Shown: one piece after another, positions 33,102 to 44,283 of the stretch
How the letters are laid out: every line of letters begins with the position of its first letter
Position numbering within the stretch: position 1 is the stretch's first letter
Origin: Alectoria sarmentosa
Taxonomy: Eukaryota; Ascomycota; Lecanoromycetes; Lecanorales; Parmeliaceae
NCBI GenBank assembly: GCA_009733775.1
Contig: WOGZ01000016.1
Coordinates: 124,001-188,000 of the forward strand
Reading direction: 5' to 3'
Length of the DNA stretch: 64,000 bases
Position numbers and translations under genes: made by a program
Notes under the pieces: generated by a model
Databases searched by the model: none
What the model saw: only the letters and a program-made list of their open reading frames with translations
Told to the model about the DNA's origin: nothing

Positions 33102-34357
33102 ATCCCATCTTCGATCGATGCATAATTCACTCTAGAATGTTGGACCTTCAGCGGTGTTACTGTAAGAATCAAATTTTAACAAAACCCCTCAGGTGTAAGA
33201 TCATGAGAAGAAAAAAACGATACCGATGAAGCTTTGTCATATTCCCTGTATAAACGAATCCTAAAACAAATAACCAATCACGCTTTGATGAACTTTCCAC
33301 TCGAATTTCCAAATAGCCCTGAGGAATATCGATCACCATGTTCATATGAACCACGAGATCAAAAATCGTCAGATTTGAACCCTCAGTCAGCTCAGCACTA
33401 CAAACTGCTCCACTGCCAGTCGAACCATTTACTTTTCATACCAAAACTACACCAATTCCCAACTGTCAGACCTCAAAAAAGCCACCACCAACCATTAGAA
33501 CCCAACGATTCCACTGGAGATTCCATCTCTAGATTGCGTCTGTCTAGACGAAAAATGAAACGTTGCTCGCCGCTGAAAAAGCCGCTACAGATTTCCAGAA
33601 TGTTGGGCAAAGCGTACTTAAGGAGCATAAACAAAAAAACAAACCAACAATCTTCATTGAGCGACTATGCCAAAGTGCCACAGGGTGCTTACATTGAAGA
33701 CAAGAAGGCTTGACTTGGAGGCCAAGTCGAAAAGCCTAGCTAGACCTTATCACTGGCAGCTCGTGGGCCCTATCACAGGCAATTCCTACGTATAATTCAC
33801 CAAGATATGCAGTTCCATTCAATTCTCCGCCGCAATTCTCAAAACCCGAGCGAATTCGAACCCGCATTAAATTGTAGATTCGAGAAACCCGACCCATATG
33901 ATCCCTCTAGACCAATTTACATCAGGCATCAAATCACAATCCATAGCCCACCTCTCAGCCGCCAATTGCCGCGTCTAGACCATCCCACTTGCTCACCAGG
34001 TCTCTCTCTGCACCCCCCGTCGGCTGGGCAAGCTACAAAAACTCTGGCTCCAGCACTCCACACTGCGCTCAGCCCCCAAAAAACCTGTCCCAGGCGCCAC
34101 AAACTTTCTGGGAGCCGGTCGCATCACATGGTTTCAAAGATAAGCCTCTATACCCGCACTTGACCTCAAAGTTCGAGAAGAGGCTCGAGGCTACTGCAAT
34201 CAAGGAGCCAGCCGCCATGCGCCCTCCCACCCCCCCCACGCTTTTCACCCAAGCCACCTCTGTTTCATTCATCACGGTCACTAGCTCGCGAAAAGACCGC
34301 CGGACCGTTCCTCTCTTTGCCTTTTTGTTCTAGCGAAAAAAAGGACATCGGTATGAC
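33102..34357. other. Gene-poor region
   Basis: No gene is supported. A plus-strand frame at 33234-33713 is AT-rich and domain-less. A tRNA-like B-box phrase near 33850 was examined and rejected. Confidence 0.35.
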
Positions 34358-34978
34358 ATGCTATTCTTTCCAGCAGCAGCATATCCAGCATCAGCGCTAG
34401 TTCTAATCCTGTTCCTGATCGCCGTAAACACCATCGGCAGCGCCACCCACCCCCCTCACCATGTCTCACCTCCCCTATCCATCCGCGACCAAACCCATCA
34501 TACCCCCCAGCCATCATCGCAGCCCTCCTCCACCCAACCCCTCACCAACGCCCTCTCACCCACCAACACCACCACCACCACTACAACAACAACGATCCCC
34601 ATCCCCATCCCCATCCCCATCCCCGCACCCTCCTCCTCCTCCTCCACCACCACCATGCACCTCCTCAACCTACGCGCCATCTTCGCCTCGCCCGGCGCCT
34701 TAACGCACCTGGCCCGATTGTTCGAACGCACCTGCGAGGTCTTTGCCTACAACCTGCTCGACCTGGACCAGTTCGAGGGCCCCGATCTCGTCGTGCGCGT
34801 GGGCGGCTTGACGCTCGAGTTCCACGAGGTGGCGGAGCGGTTGAGCATGTTGGCCGTCAAGGCGGTGGTCATGAGGCTGGCGCAGATGGCGATGAGGGGG
34901 CTGGTGGGGTTCGTGGTGGGGGAGGTGGTGGATGCGCGGGCGGGGGTGAGGATGGTGTTTGCGTTTGGGTTGAAGTAA
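34358..34978 (+). CDS. Hypothetical protein with hydrophobic head and low-complexity linker
   Basis: A 206-residue open frame from the ATG at 34358. It has three parts: a hydrophobic N-terminus (PASALVLILFLIAVNTIG), a Pro/Ser/Thr-rich middle encoded by ccccat and accacc repeats, and a compact C-terminal 107 residues starting MHLLNLRAIF. The last part is high in GC and codon-biased: LARLFERTCEVFAYNLLDL, DLVVRVGGLTLEF, then hydrophobic helices to MVFAFGLK. The C-terminal part is the most gene-like, and the true start could be its own ATG at 34655. No family is recognised. The hydrophobic head could be a signal anchor. Confidence is limited because the linker is repeat DNA that stays open by composition. 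Confidence 0.45.
   Translation: MLFFPAAAYPASALVLILFLIAVNTIGSATHPPHHVSPPLSIRDQTHHTPQPSSQPSSTQPLTNALSPTNTTTTTTTTTIPIPIPIPIPAPSSSSSTTTMHLLNLRAIFASPGALTHLARLFERTCEVFAYNLLDLDQFEGPDLVVRVGGLTLEFHEVAERLSMLAVKAVVMRLAQMAMRGLVGFVVGEVVDARAGVRMVFAFGLK
34595..34624 (+). repeat. CCCCAT hexanucleotide repeat
   Basis: About five copies of ccccat, preceded by accacc/acaaca triplet repeats. Within the hypothetical protein frame it would encode alternating Pro-Ile. Confidence 0.85.
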
Positions 34979-35707
34979 GGGGGCGGCGCTGGCGGGATGT
35001 TGGGGCTTGGGCGATGGAGGGAGAGCTTGATTTTGTTGAAGATGGGTTCCAGGTAGCTCTGCTACGAAAGGGTCTTCCGTCTTGAGTTTCGAATCTCGGT
35101 GGCCAAGGGACTCATGGTGTCGGATTTTGGGGTTTGACTAATCATGATGAGACTTGTCTGCGCATTTCCAAATGTTCCAATATCCTATGAGCTCGTCACC
35201 TCATTGATGTTGTATATCCCACAGGATCTTTCAATTGACCCTAGTTCTGCAAGTCCCAGAGTCTTTCCAAAGCGGCTTAGTCGATATATGAATCTGGCAC
35301 CGAAAGTGCATCATCTCTCCATCCACCATCGCACAAAGCGTCCTCTCTCTCCCTCTCAAGCAAACCCCTCCATAGCTACCGAATCTCCGACAATTCCGAT
35401 CCCTTACTCAAAATCCCTTTCCAACACCATCAAATCACCGGGTTTGATCTCTAGTAGGTCGCAGTGGCTTGCCCCAAGAATATACCCCTGAGACACGATC
35501 GAGCTGAGGATTGAAAAATATCGAAAAGGAAAGGGCAGGCGACAAGGGGCATAATCATCGACTCTCGGAACAACTGGTTCGGTTCAGATGTGAAAGATTC
35601 GATCGATAAGATAGATGGTTAGCGAGCGTCACATCTCGTCAGACATCGCCAATCTCCTCTTCTGGATGTGGTTTGCAGAACACACCGGGGGCAGCTGTAA
35701 GCTTTTG

Positions 35708-35747
<40 letters not shown>

Positions 35748-36867
35748 AGGATCCAATCACAAGCCAATAAGGCAACCCAGCGACCACCGTATCCACAAAA
35801 TCCATTCACCACAATCATCACGTGTGTGGAGGATCCACTGACCAAACTGCCAATTGCAATAATGCTATTTACAAGCATGCCGCCACGGCAACGGCGTGAA
35901 CTCTGGTCTCGATAGCTTGGATCGTCAACAAAAGCCAAAGATCCAGCACGATGTGCTATATTGGCGTGGTTCCGCTTGCTGGACAGCCCTTTGCCGGTAA
36001 GGGATCTGTGCGGTGGGCTGATATGCTGGAGTAGTGGCCTCGCATCGTCGGACTTGTTGAGAGGTATGGCACGGAGGATTGGAAAAGGGACGTGGCAATG
36101 ATTAGGACGAGGGATAAAGTGAGGAGATGCACATTTAATCGAAAAACACAAAGATCATCACTATCGTTAGGAGAATCTCATTGCTTATTTCCAGGAGAAT
36201 ATAAAGACTTTCCAAAAGGAACGCCTGAAATTAGCAGAGACGTGAGGGGAGTCATTCAAGAACCTGTAGACTCAACGAAGTTCAAAACCATCACCACAGC
36301 CAAGAACCGCAAAGCCCGCCTCTAGCCAACACGATCAAGAAGACCAATCGTAGTAATTCTTCTCCAGCGTATGACGTATGCGGACGATGAGGAGACGACG
36401 ACATTGGGGCCAAATTATAGGGGCCGGGAGTGAACCAGTAAATGATTGTTTCGAGATGTTGAGCAAAATTCATTGCAAAGTGCAGGAGAGAAAAGAGCGA
36501 TGAAAAAAAAAATCTGCTTCCAGCGGCCGGCGCGTCAGTATAGTACTCGTTCCGTGGCAACAGTCACAGTATCCTGATCTCCTGGCTCTGGAAACAACCG
36601 TGTGTTTGATCGAATCCATACATCAGGCAAAGCTTACAGCGCTCAAAGGATTATTCCCAGGGCTCATTCTTGCTTGGTGTGTCGACTTTCAAATTTGACC
36701 AGAGGAAGAAGCAGCAAACAGTGTCAAAGATACAAAAAGACTGATGGAAGAACCATGAAAAACATCTCAATGCAAGTCATCGCTATCGACGAGTACAAGC
36801 TTGCTATCCTATGTAAACCAAATACGCAAAGACGGTTGAACATAGCCTCCCATTGCAAACGGTCCCG
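34979..36867. other. Gene-poor region
   Basis: No gene is supported. It contains an (AC)n microsatellite at 35710-35747. Open frames here are either driven by that repeat or lack any domain. Confidence 0.4.
35710..35747 (+). repeat. (CA)n microsatellite
   Basis: An uninterrupted run of about 18-19 CA dinucleotides. Confidence 0.95.
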
Positions 36868-38584
36868 CTAAAGGGCCGGGATAGCATACGTAGCATTCAC
36901 AAGCATAGTGGAATTCGCCGCCAAAGTGGAATTCACACCGAGCATCCGCTCTGGTGGTCGCAAAGGCACCGATGACACCGTGATATTGCCCCCAGGTGGT
37001 AGAGCATTCAACCCTGTTGCTATTAGTCAAGCTATTTCGTATAATCCTGTGACATAATCTCTCCTTACCGGATAGATCATCATTATCCTGTCGCTTTCCC
37101 GAGAGAAATCTACGGCTGACTACAGGCTGAGGCCCGAAGTAAGCCTTCCCTCCGGTACCTGCGTAGAACGGAGGGTTGACGCAAATGTTAAAGAGTGTAT
37201 CCAGTGCTGTGCGTATTTGGCGCCAGTTGAGCGTGATAGTGGTTGCTGCCGTGATAGCGACTTGACAAGTACCTGAAAACTATCAGTCACAAATTCCTCG
37301 CTCTCAATACATCAGTTGCTCTCGAGTACTGACCCGACGAGAGGAATTTCACTACCCCTGCTCCTACCGAGATAGTATCGTCATCCGCGCCCAATTCCCC
37401 GTACTCAACCTTTTCGCAATCTACCGCTGCCGGTGCACCCAGCTTGGCATCACATTCGTAGGTCATTTCGTCAGCGGATTCTGGAATCTGCTGCCACCAT
37501 GGCGTATTCCCGCCGGGTCTCATCTTCTGGCTCACGACTACCATACGGTGTATAGTTGAGCCAAGTTTCGCTCTAACGGCATTGTTGGCGCCCTTCAGGA
37601 TGCCGCTCAGGTACTCTGCAATCAACACGGCGACTGAAGGATGTGTATTGCCTGGTTGCGGGTCTCCAAAGGTCCGCGCTTTTACAGAGACAGTCAGGAA
37701 GTGAGCAGATATTGCTGTATGATATCGCGTTCAAAGTCAGTCTTGGATAGATGCTCAAGAGAGGTTATGTTGTTGCCTTACGATATGGAAGACTCAGGTC
37801 AGTGTTGGGATCTTGCAGGTAACTGGCCAGATTCGATATCTTGTTTGTAGCAAAACCACCCACGTATCCTCCCTGTTGGACACAGTCATTTACAACGTAA
37901 GCGGCCAAGCCCCGAAGCTGGAAAGGAGAAGCCCTGATGGTGAAGGGTATGTGTGTTGTTTCTATATCATAGAAGGATTGTGGACCTGCAACCTCAATGG
38001 AAATAACACAATTGCCTGGGGAGAAATTAGTCCAGACGCCACTATTCAAGTAGGCTCAAGTGTACATGCCAGGTGTTCCTGCACCAGCTTCACCCTTGGG
38101 AACAGTCCAGCCGATTGACATTGGAAGATTATACTGCTGTGCCTTAAAGTTCACCGCCCAGTCGACCTCGGCGCTTGATCGGAGCCACGGCATATTCTTC
38201 ACTGCTTCTTTGCAGTCTCGCTTGGCCAACTCTCGTCCAAATTCGGGTACACATCGTGCGTAGTCTGGAGTTTCCGGCTCAATCAATCGTGGATAAGCTT
38301 GTAATGTGTAGGGGTTGCTTCTCGCGGGACCGCCGCGAGAACCCCCAAAGCCTGGGAAGAAGCCGCTCATAGTTGAACCAATATAATATGATGCGTTAGA
38401 AAATGAAATGAGTGTCGCCGGCTGGCTCAGCGTATCCTTGTCATGTGCTTGAGAATATATTGAAATATTTAGGAAATGAATTCCATCACAGAATAGTTTC
38501 ATACCTGTTTTGCGGCTCTGAAGCCGCTTGGAGAGGAAGTGGGATGCGCCAAAGGTACACAAGCGAAAGCAGGCTGTAGCCCAT
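36868..38584 (-). CDS. Secreted two-module protein of the DC/GTC family, six exons
   Basis: I rebuilt it as exons 38584-38505, 38425-38094, 38015-37782, 37678-37334, 37272-37069 and 37013-36868 (446 residues, frame continuous). Exon 1 encodes a signal-peptide-like MGYSLLSLVYLWRIPLPLQA; its acceptor (GAG at 38426) is weak, and a start at MKLFCDG in exon 2 is the alternative. Module 1 reads RCVPEFGRELAKRDCKEAV, PKGNCVISIEV, RGLAAYVVNDC and GG. Module 2 reads AAVDCEKVEY, SSGTCQVAITA, IRTALDTLFNICV and GTGGKAYFG. Both have the spacing of the single-module proteins at 22086 and 30049. The tail is Asn/Ser/Thr-rich with NST sequons and a short hydrophobic end (NATYAIPAL), too short for a clear GPI signal. 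A secreted or surface protein is inferred; its function is unknown. Confidence 0.7.
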
Positions 38585-39258
38585 GAGTCCCAGCAATGGC
38601 ACGCTTAATTTGCGTAAATTTTGACTCGTGTACGGAGTCGAGTAAAGTTACTCGGGACGCGATATGAGTTATACGGTTGGTGAGACAGTGCCGCCCAGAG
38701 GCGCAAAGTTCTGGGGTCCTTGAGTCCTCCACCATGAGTTAGAGCACACAATTATCTCGTGTGCCACCTAGTCGAATATTCACATCCCACTCCTTGTCAA
38801 CTTAGAGGTAAGCCATGCGACACGATCAAAAGGTAGAACCGTCCCAGAATAATCCATGTTTCACAGAATTCAGCGTGATGAGACAGCAGCGATGCAGCTT
38901 CCAGGCTTCGTAGGCCACGACGTGAGCGCCATAATTGAATCTTCGTTGCTCATCCAACGAGGATCATTGGACCATTGGACCAATATCTGCAGACCTCATC
39001 CAGAATTACCATGTCCGCGTCCTTGCCATCAGCTTGGCACCCACGGTATCTTCCTTGCCTGGGTAGCGCCTGCGATGAGCTTCGTTCCTCTTGGTTTGGG
39101 GACCCCGCATAATCCTTTTAGAATAGCGGAGCCCGAAGGTATTCAAGCGTGGAAGGGTCAGATGGACGGTGGAATGGCGGCACTCAAGATCGCCGTCCAT
39201 CGAGCCCAGTATGGCTGTGTAAATTCAATCATCGCAGTGGTGGGAAGTTAATAACCAG
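38585..39258. other. Intergenic
   Basis: No gene is supported. A plus-strand frame at 38856-39251 lacks domains and overlaps the 3-prime side of the Atp11 gene region. Confidence 0.4.
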
Positions 39259-40254
39259 TCAGACAACCTTCTCGGCTTCCTCAAGCAATTCTTCCACTCT
39301 GAAACCATCATCGCCTTGGCTGAATTGCTCAAGTAAATTCTTCCGTTCGACTCTATGCTCGGCTCCATAGAACTTTTGTAGACACATTAGTAGCCATTTG
39401 CCTTCGTCCACGGTGATGCCTCTACCATCCACCACAGTTCCCTGAAGTAGTACCAATTCCTTGGAATCGGCAAGATCGAGATGATGTGTGACAGTTGTGT
39501 GTGGTTGGGCGTACTCGCCTCTTAACTTGAACTCTGCCAAATGAGTGAACAGTACGGTAGTTGTAGTGGGTGATGGGAAAGTCCATTGCAGGAAGTGTAT
39601 CTCTACTCCTTTGCCTTCTCTTGGAATTGGAAGTACGAATTGCGGATGCCGCCGGGCAGTCGCTTCGATGCGGTTGTAGGTGGACTGTGGGATAACAGCG
39701 CAAAGCGACTGAGGATCTGAGGCGTGGCGAAGACGCCATATATATTCTATCTCTTTCTGGGGAAGCTCAAGCGTCCTGGGAATGTCGATGTAGGAGGAGA
39801 GGAGTTTGATGCCTGGTGGGTTCGAGGGTTTGTTGGAATGAGTGGCCTGAGAGAAGTTTGGAGTCGAGTGTGGAGGCACTTGAGGCGGCGGCGGCGGGGC
39901 AGGGAAGCCAGACGATGTAGCTGAAGTGATGGGAATAGGTCCAAGCGCTTTTCTCCTTTGGCTCTGGATCTTGTCTTGATAGACAGCCTTCAATTCATGC
40001 ACGTCTTGGAGACCTTCCCTGGGCAACGTATTAGACGGAGAAGCAGGGTGCAGATGAGAAATGCAAACCTACTCCTTTGCCTTTTGATGCAGCTTCTCTT
40101 TATATTTTTCCTCAACGATTTTCTCAGGCTGCCGATGCGTTACCAGAAAGCGTACATCGTGCACCTGGGCATGTCGTCTTTGCATTCCCCTCAGGCAGGG
40201 CGAAGCTGTTTTGCCGAAGGCATGGCGGAGAGGGGGAAGTCGAAAGGCAGACAT
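39259..40254 (-). CDS. ATP11: Mitochondrial F1-ATPase assembly chaperone Atp11
   Basis: Two exons (40254-40073, 40018-39259) encode 313 residues, close to the length of yeast Atp11. The N-terminus MSAFRLPPLRHAFGKTASPC is basic and hydroxylated without acids, as expected of a mitochondrial presequence. Conserved family blocks follow: KYKEKLHQKAKEEG across the 54-base intron, PPGIKLLSSYIDIPRTLEL, EIEYIWRLRHA, HPQFVLPIPREG, EIHFLQWTFP, VLFTHLAEFKLRGEYAQPHT and HHLDLADSKELVLLQG. Atp11 binds free F1 beta subunits in the matrix and delivers them for assembly of the ATP synthase hexamer. The middle region carries a short polyproline stretch (APPPPPQVPP). The gene is intact and the call is firm. Confidence 0.95.
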
Positions 40255-40905
40255 GTCGCTGCAGGGGTGGTCCAGTTCCAGTAGAAGGAGATGATGACAA
40301 TGGGAGAGCAAAGCTGGTGATGTAGTGATTGACCCTGCGAATGCTTCATCCACACTCTTTTTCGAACGCCGCAAGTTGAAGATCTGATACGCGTAAATTA
40401 CGGATGCATAATATTATGCGTGAAATCGTGCCAAGACCTGCAGGCCGACAAGTTCCGCTTGGTGGTGGCTACAAAAATCAAATTTCCTAGTTGCGGCTCT
40501 TGCGCTGCCAAAGCTGTAAGTACCTTACTCTAGAGTACTCATGCTGCCGCTGCATCGTCAATTATCTTTATTGGTAGACAACTGGAGTGTTCTTATGTAT
40601 GCACTCACTTACCACACTATTTCTGTGTACCTCTTCTTCTTGAAGAGAGCGAAGAGCGGCACCAGCGGGACATGCTGGGCCCGGCGCGATTAGAAATGAC
40701 ATGGCAAATGCCTCGGCAGCAAACACCCGGGTGCCCTCTCCCCAGAGGCATCCCCACCGTCCTCACCGCCGTGCCTCCTCCTCCTCCTCTTCCTCCTCCT
40801 CCTTTCTCTATCCATTGATGCTCAATCAAAAGAAAGAAGCCATACAGTCGTCCAATTGTATTTCGTGCCCGATCCCTCTCCACAGCAGCGCAAGCTTAAA
40901 TTAAG
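40255..40905. other. Bidirectional promoter region
   Basis: This is intergenic space between divergent Atp11 and CoA-ligase genes. There is a CCT-repeat stretch around 40768-40803. No other gene is seen. Confidence 0.4.
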
Positions 40906-42727
40906 ATGCCTACAGAGTCTCTCTATCCAAAATTCAACATCCCAAATACTGACCTGTGGGGCTTTCTTTTCGAGCGCAATGACAGACCATATCCTGAAGA
41001 CAAGAGTACTATCTCACTATCCGCTACCGAATCCCACTCGTTGCTGACTTGTCCCTAGTAATATATAGAGACGCCGACACTGGCAGAGCCTACTCCTACG
41101 CACAAGTCAAAAGCACAGCCATTGAACTTGGCAAAGGGCTCAAGTCCGTATGGGAATGGCGGAAAGGGGATGTCCTGGCCCTCTTTACCCCCAATTGTAT
41201 TGATACGCCCGCCATAACCTGGGGCGTACACTGGGCGGGAGGGGTAGTGTCTCCGGCGAATCCTGGCTACACTGCAGAAGAGCTGGCATTCCAGTTGAAA
41301 GATTCAGGCGCCAAAGCGTTGGCAACTCAGAAGCCCTTCCTCAAGGTCGCGGTGGAAGCTGCAACGCTGGCTGGCATACCTCAAGACAGGATTATCCTCA
41401 TGGGCGACGAGAAGGACGAGTCAATGAGATTCAAGCACTTCTCATCCATACGGAACATTGCAGGGACGAACAGATACCGAAGGACGAAAGCCCATCCGCA
41501 GAACGATCTTGCATTCTTGGTGTATTCTTCCGGAACAACAGGACATCCAAAGGGGGTCATGTTGTGCCATGAGAACATAATTTCAAATCTTCTGATGCTT
41601 AAAGCCGGAGAAGGCAGTAATCTGTCCTGGGATGGGGGACCTGCCGGCAACGGCGATAACATACTAGCATTTCTGCCATTCTTCCACATTTACGGTAGGT
41701 GTTCTGGACAGATACCCCAGTTCTATATACTGACGCTCCCAAGGCTTGACTTGTCTAATATGTTGGAGTCTCTACAGCGGCATCACGCTAACAGTCATGT
41801 CAAAATTCGAGATAGAGAAATTTTGTGCTATTATTCAAAACCACAAGATAACGTTTGCGTATGTCGTTCCACCAGTAGTTTTATTGCTCGGAAAGCATCC
41901 TATAATCGACAAATACGATCTCAGCAGCCTTCGCATGCTCAACAGCGGGGCTGCGCCCTTGACTCAAGAACTCGTTGAAGCAGTGTACAAAAGACTTAAA
42001 GTGCCTATCAAACAAGGATACGGTCTCAGTGAGACAAGCCCAACTACGCACACTCAGGTAGAGAAACTCCAGGACTCACCTTTCCTACACTCGAGGCTTA
42101 CCAATAACGCAGCCGTGGGAGCTCTGGGATAAAACGGTCGGCTCTGTAGGAACCCTTCTTCCCATGCAAACCGCCAAATATATGTCACCCGAGGAAAAGG
42201 AGCTTCCGATTGGCGAAACCGGCGAGCTTTGGATCAAGGGCCCCAATGTCTTCAAAGGCTATCACAACAATCCCGAAGGAACCAAGAACGCCTTGACCGA
42301 AGATGGATTCTTCAAGACTGGAGACGTCGGCCATCAGGACAAAGACGGCAATTTCTATATTACGGATCGCGTGAAGGAACTGATCAAGTACAAAGGATTC
42401 CAGGTGCCGCCCGCAGAATTGGAGGGGCTACTGATTAGCCATCCGACGGTAAATGATGTCGCCGTCATCGGCATCTACAACAAAGACCAAGCTACGGAAG
42501 TACCAAGAGCATACATCGTGCCTAAGCCTGGAGTAGAAGGTAGTCCGAAGACTGCAAACGATATCATGCAATGGCTTCAAGCCAAAGTAGCGAACCACAA
42601 GAGACTCCGAGGTGGTGTAAGATTCGTTGATGAGGTCCCGAAGACCGCTAGTGGGAAGATTCTACGGAGGCTGCTGAAAGTCAAGGCTCAGGAAGAAGAG
42701 GAGAAGGGGCAGAGGGCTAAGCTGTGA
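40906..42727 (+). CDS. 4-coumarate:CoA-ligase-like acyl-CoA synthetase, peroxisomal
   Basis: Four exons (40906-41005, 41059-41694, 41744-42057, 42113-42727) encode 554 residues, the usual length of 4CL-like enzymes. The start reads MPTESLYPKFNIPNTDLWGF. The ATP/AMP loop is VYSSGTTGHPKGV, the adenylate motif QGYGLSETSPTT, the hinge region KTGDVGHQDKDGNFYITDR, and the catalytic lysine lies in PKTASGKILRR. The protein ends in AKL, a type-1 peroxisomal targeting signal. It would activate a carboxylic acid (aromatic or fatty) to its CoA thioester via an adenylate inside peroxisomes; the substrate cannot be read from these motifs. The introns are 49-55 bp with standard borders. No pathway genes for a specific substrate are adjacent. 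Confidence 0.93.
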
Positions 42728-44283
42728 TTATTGATCACATGTTGAATGGTACGTTGATTGGTGACAGGAGATTTGAATACTCATGAACGCTGCACGGTCA
42801 CGTCACTTTAAGGGACCAAGGGTATGATGGCGGTTGTGGGTAAGGAAGAGCGTCCCGCCAAATCACTGAGTCATCGTTTCCTATCAAGTGTCCCTCCCGA
42901 TATTCTTCCTCTCATGATTGATGCTGAAGAGCTCTGCTGCCTATTTTCATGTGCCAAATCTCGACGGCCGACGGTCATTCATTTGCTATTAGACGCGGCT
43001 TCTTCTATGAAAAGTGTTAACGCCTTGCGGTTGGTAGTCGGCCATTTGCCTCCTATGCTGCCTCTGTACCATCACTATCTCTCAGGGTCCCAGGGTTGCT
43101 TACAATTCTATTCTCTAAAAACATGGCTTCCTGAGAGTGACCAATCTGAGCAGAATTGGCTTACGATTACCCCCATTGCCAAAATTCATGTTTGGGAGCA
43201 TTCCATCAGATGCCGACCGTGCATTCTCCTTATCAGCATTTGCCAAAGCTCTGAGATTTGATGCTTTCCATCCTATGTCAGAAGTGGCGGCCCGAAGCTC
43301 GTGAAGTCCAACTTCATTGGCTCCTGGTCTACCATCTTTCCCGATGTTGCTATCCAATAGCCACTAAGTGTCTGCCACCCGGGCCTCGCTCCTATCAACA
43401 TCTTCCAAAGTGTTAAGACTCCCGTGTCATCAATTTATGCAGACGCAGCTCTCCCAAACGGATCAAGTCAACCAGTAGTTAATAGTCTACCATGCATGCG
43501 AGGTGCAAGATGACGGGTCGACAGCATCACTGCCTCCCCCGTGACGGCGAGTCTGTACCCCGCTTTGCCATCCGACCACCGACTGCCGCTTACCTTTTAT
43601 TACCAGTCTCTTGCAATTGGTGTCTCCTCTTGCATGATTGCCGTCCATTTCACTCAGCAACCAACCTTCTGTTGCTGATGTTGCTGAAGCTCCATCATTC
43701 TATTTATCATCTACCTCCGCCCACATTCTTTCGACAATTTGCTGCTGTCAAAGCTTCATCGTGTCACACAGCCGGCCTCAATCCCAAGTTGCATGGTTCT
43801 CTTTCACTGCGCTGCCAAAGCCCTCAGCTTGCCATCGAACACCGGCTACGACCGGTATTTTGCTGACGAGCTTTCACGGTTCAACCAATTCGTCTGTTAG
43901 AACGTCCCGGGTACCAACCATCGGACTCACACATTTACTGCATTAGCAAGGTTTGTATGTCTCCATATCTGTACATTCTACGTTCCAAATGTCAAAAGAC
44001 TGATGCGTATATAAGGTCTGTTACCGTTTGGCTGACCAGGTTCTCGCTTTCCCCTACCCACAACCAAAAGGTTGTATAGGAATCCAACCCATCGACGACC
44101 AGATACTCAATCTGCCAAACTCAAGAATTGACCACTGCAGGGGAATCCTATCCGATCGGCAACCTGACACACTTCCAGACTCCACACTGTTTAGGCATTC
44201 TAATCCATCAAACGATCCAATAAGTGCTTCCTAGATTCGCAGGTCACGCGTGTAAGGGAATATCAATACTGCCAGTCGTCAGT
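42728..44283. other. Gene-poor region
   Basis: No gene is supported in 1.6 kb. Plus-strand frames at 42824-43261 and 43492-43946 have no domains or clear splice links. Confidence 0.4.

Noticed and set aside
33842..33925. A minus-strand stretch with a tRNA-Pro-like A box (tggtctaga) and B box (gggttcgaatt)
   Set aside because: The T-arm lacks the invariant C after the loop, no anticodon stem forms, and the ends do not pair as an acceptor stem. It is probably chance or a very degraded relic.
35639..36151. A minus-strand frame with a VCVCVC run
   Set aside because: The run is just the (CA)n microsatellite translated, and the rest has no domain.
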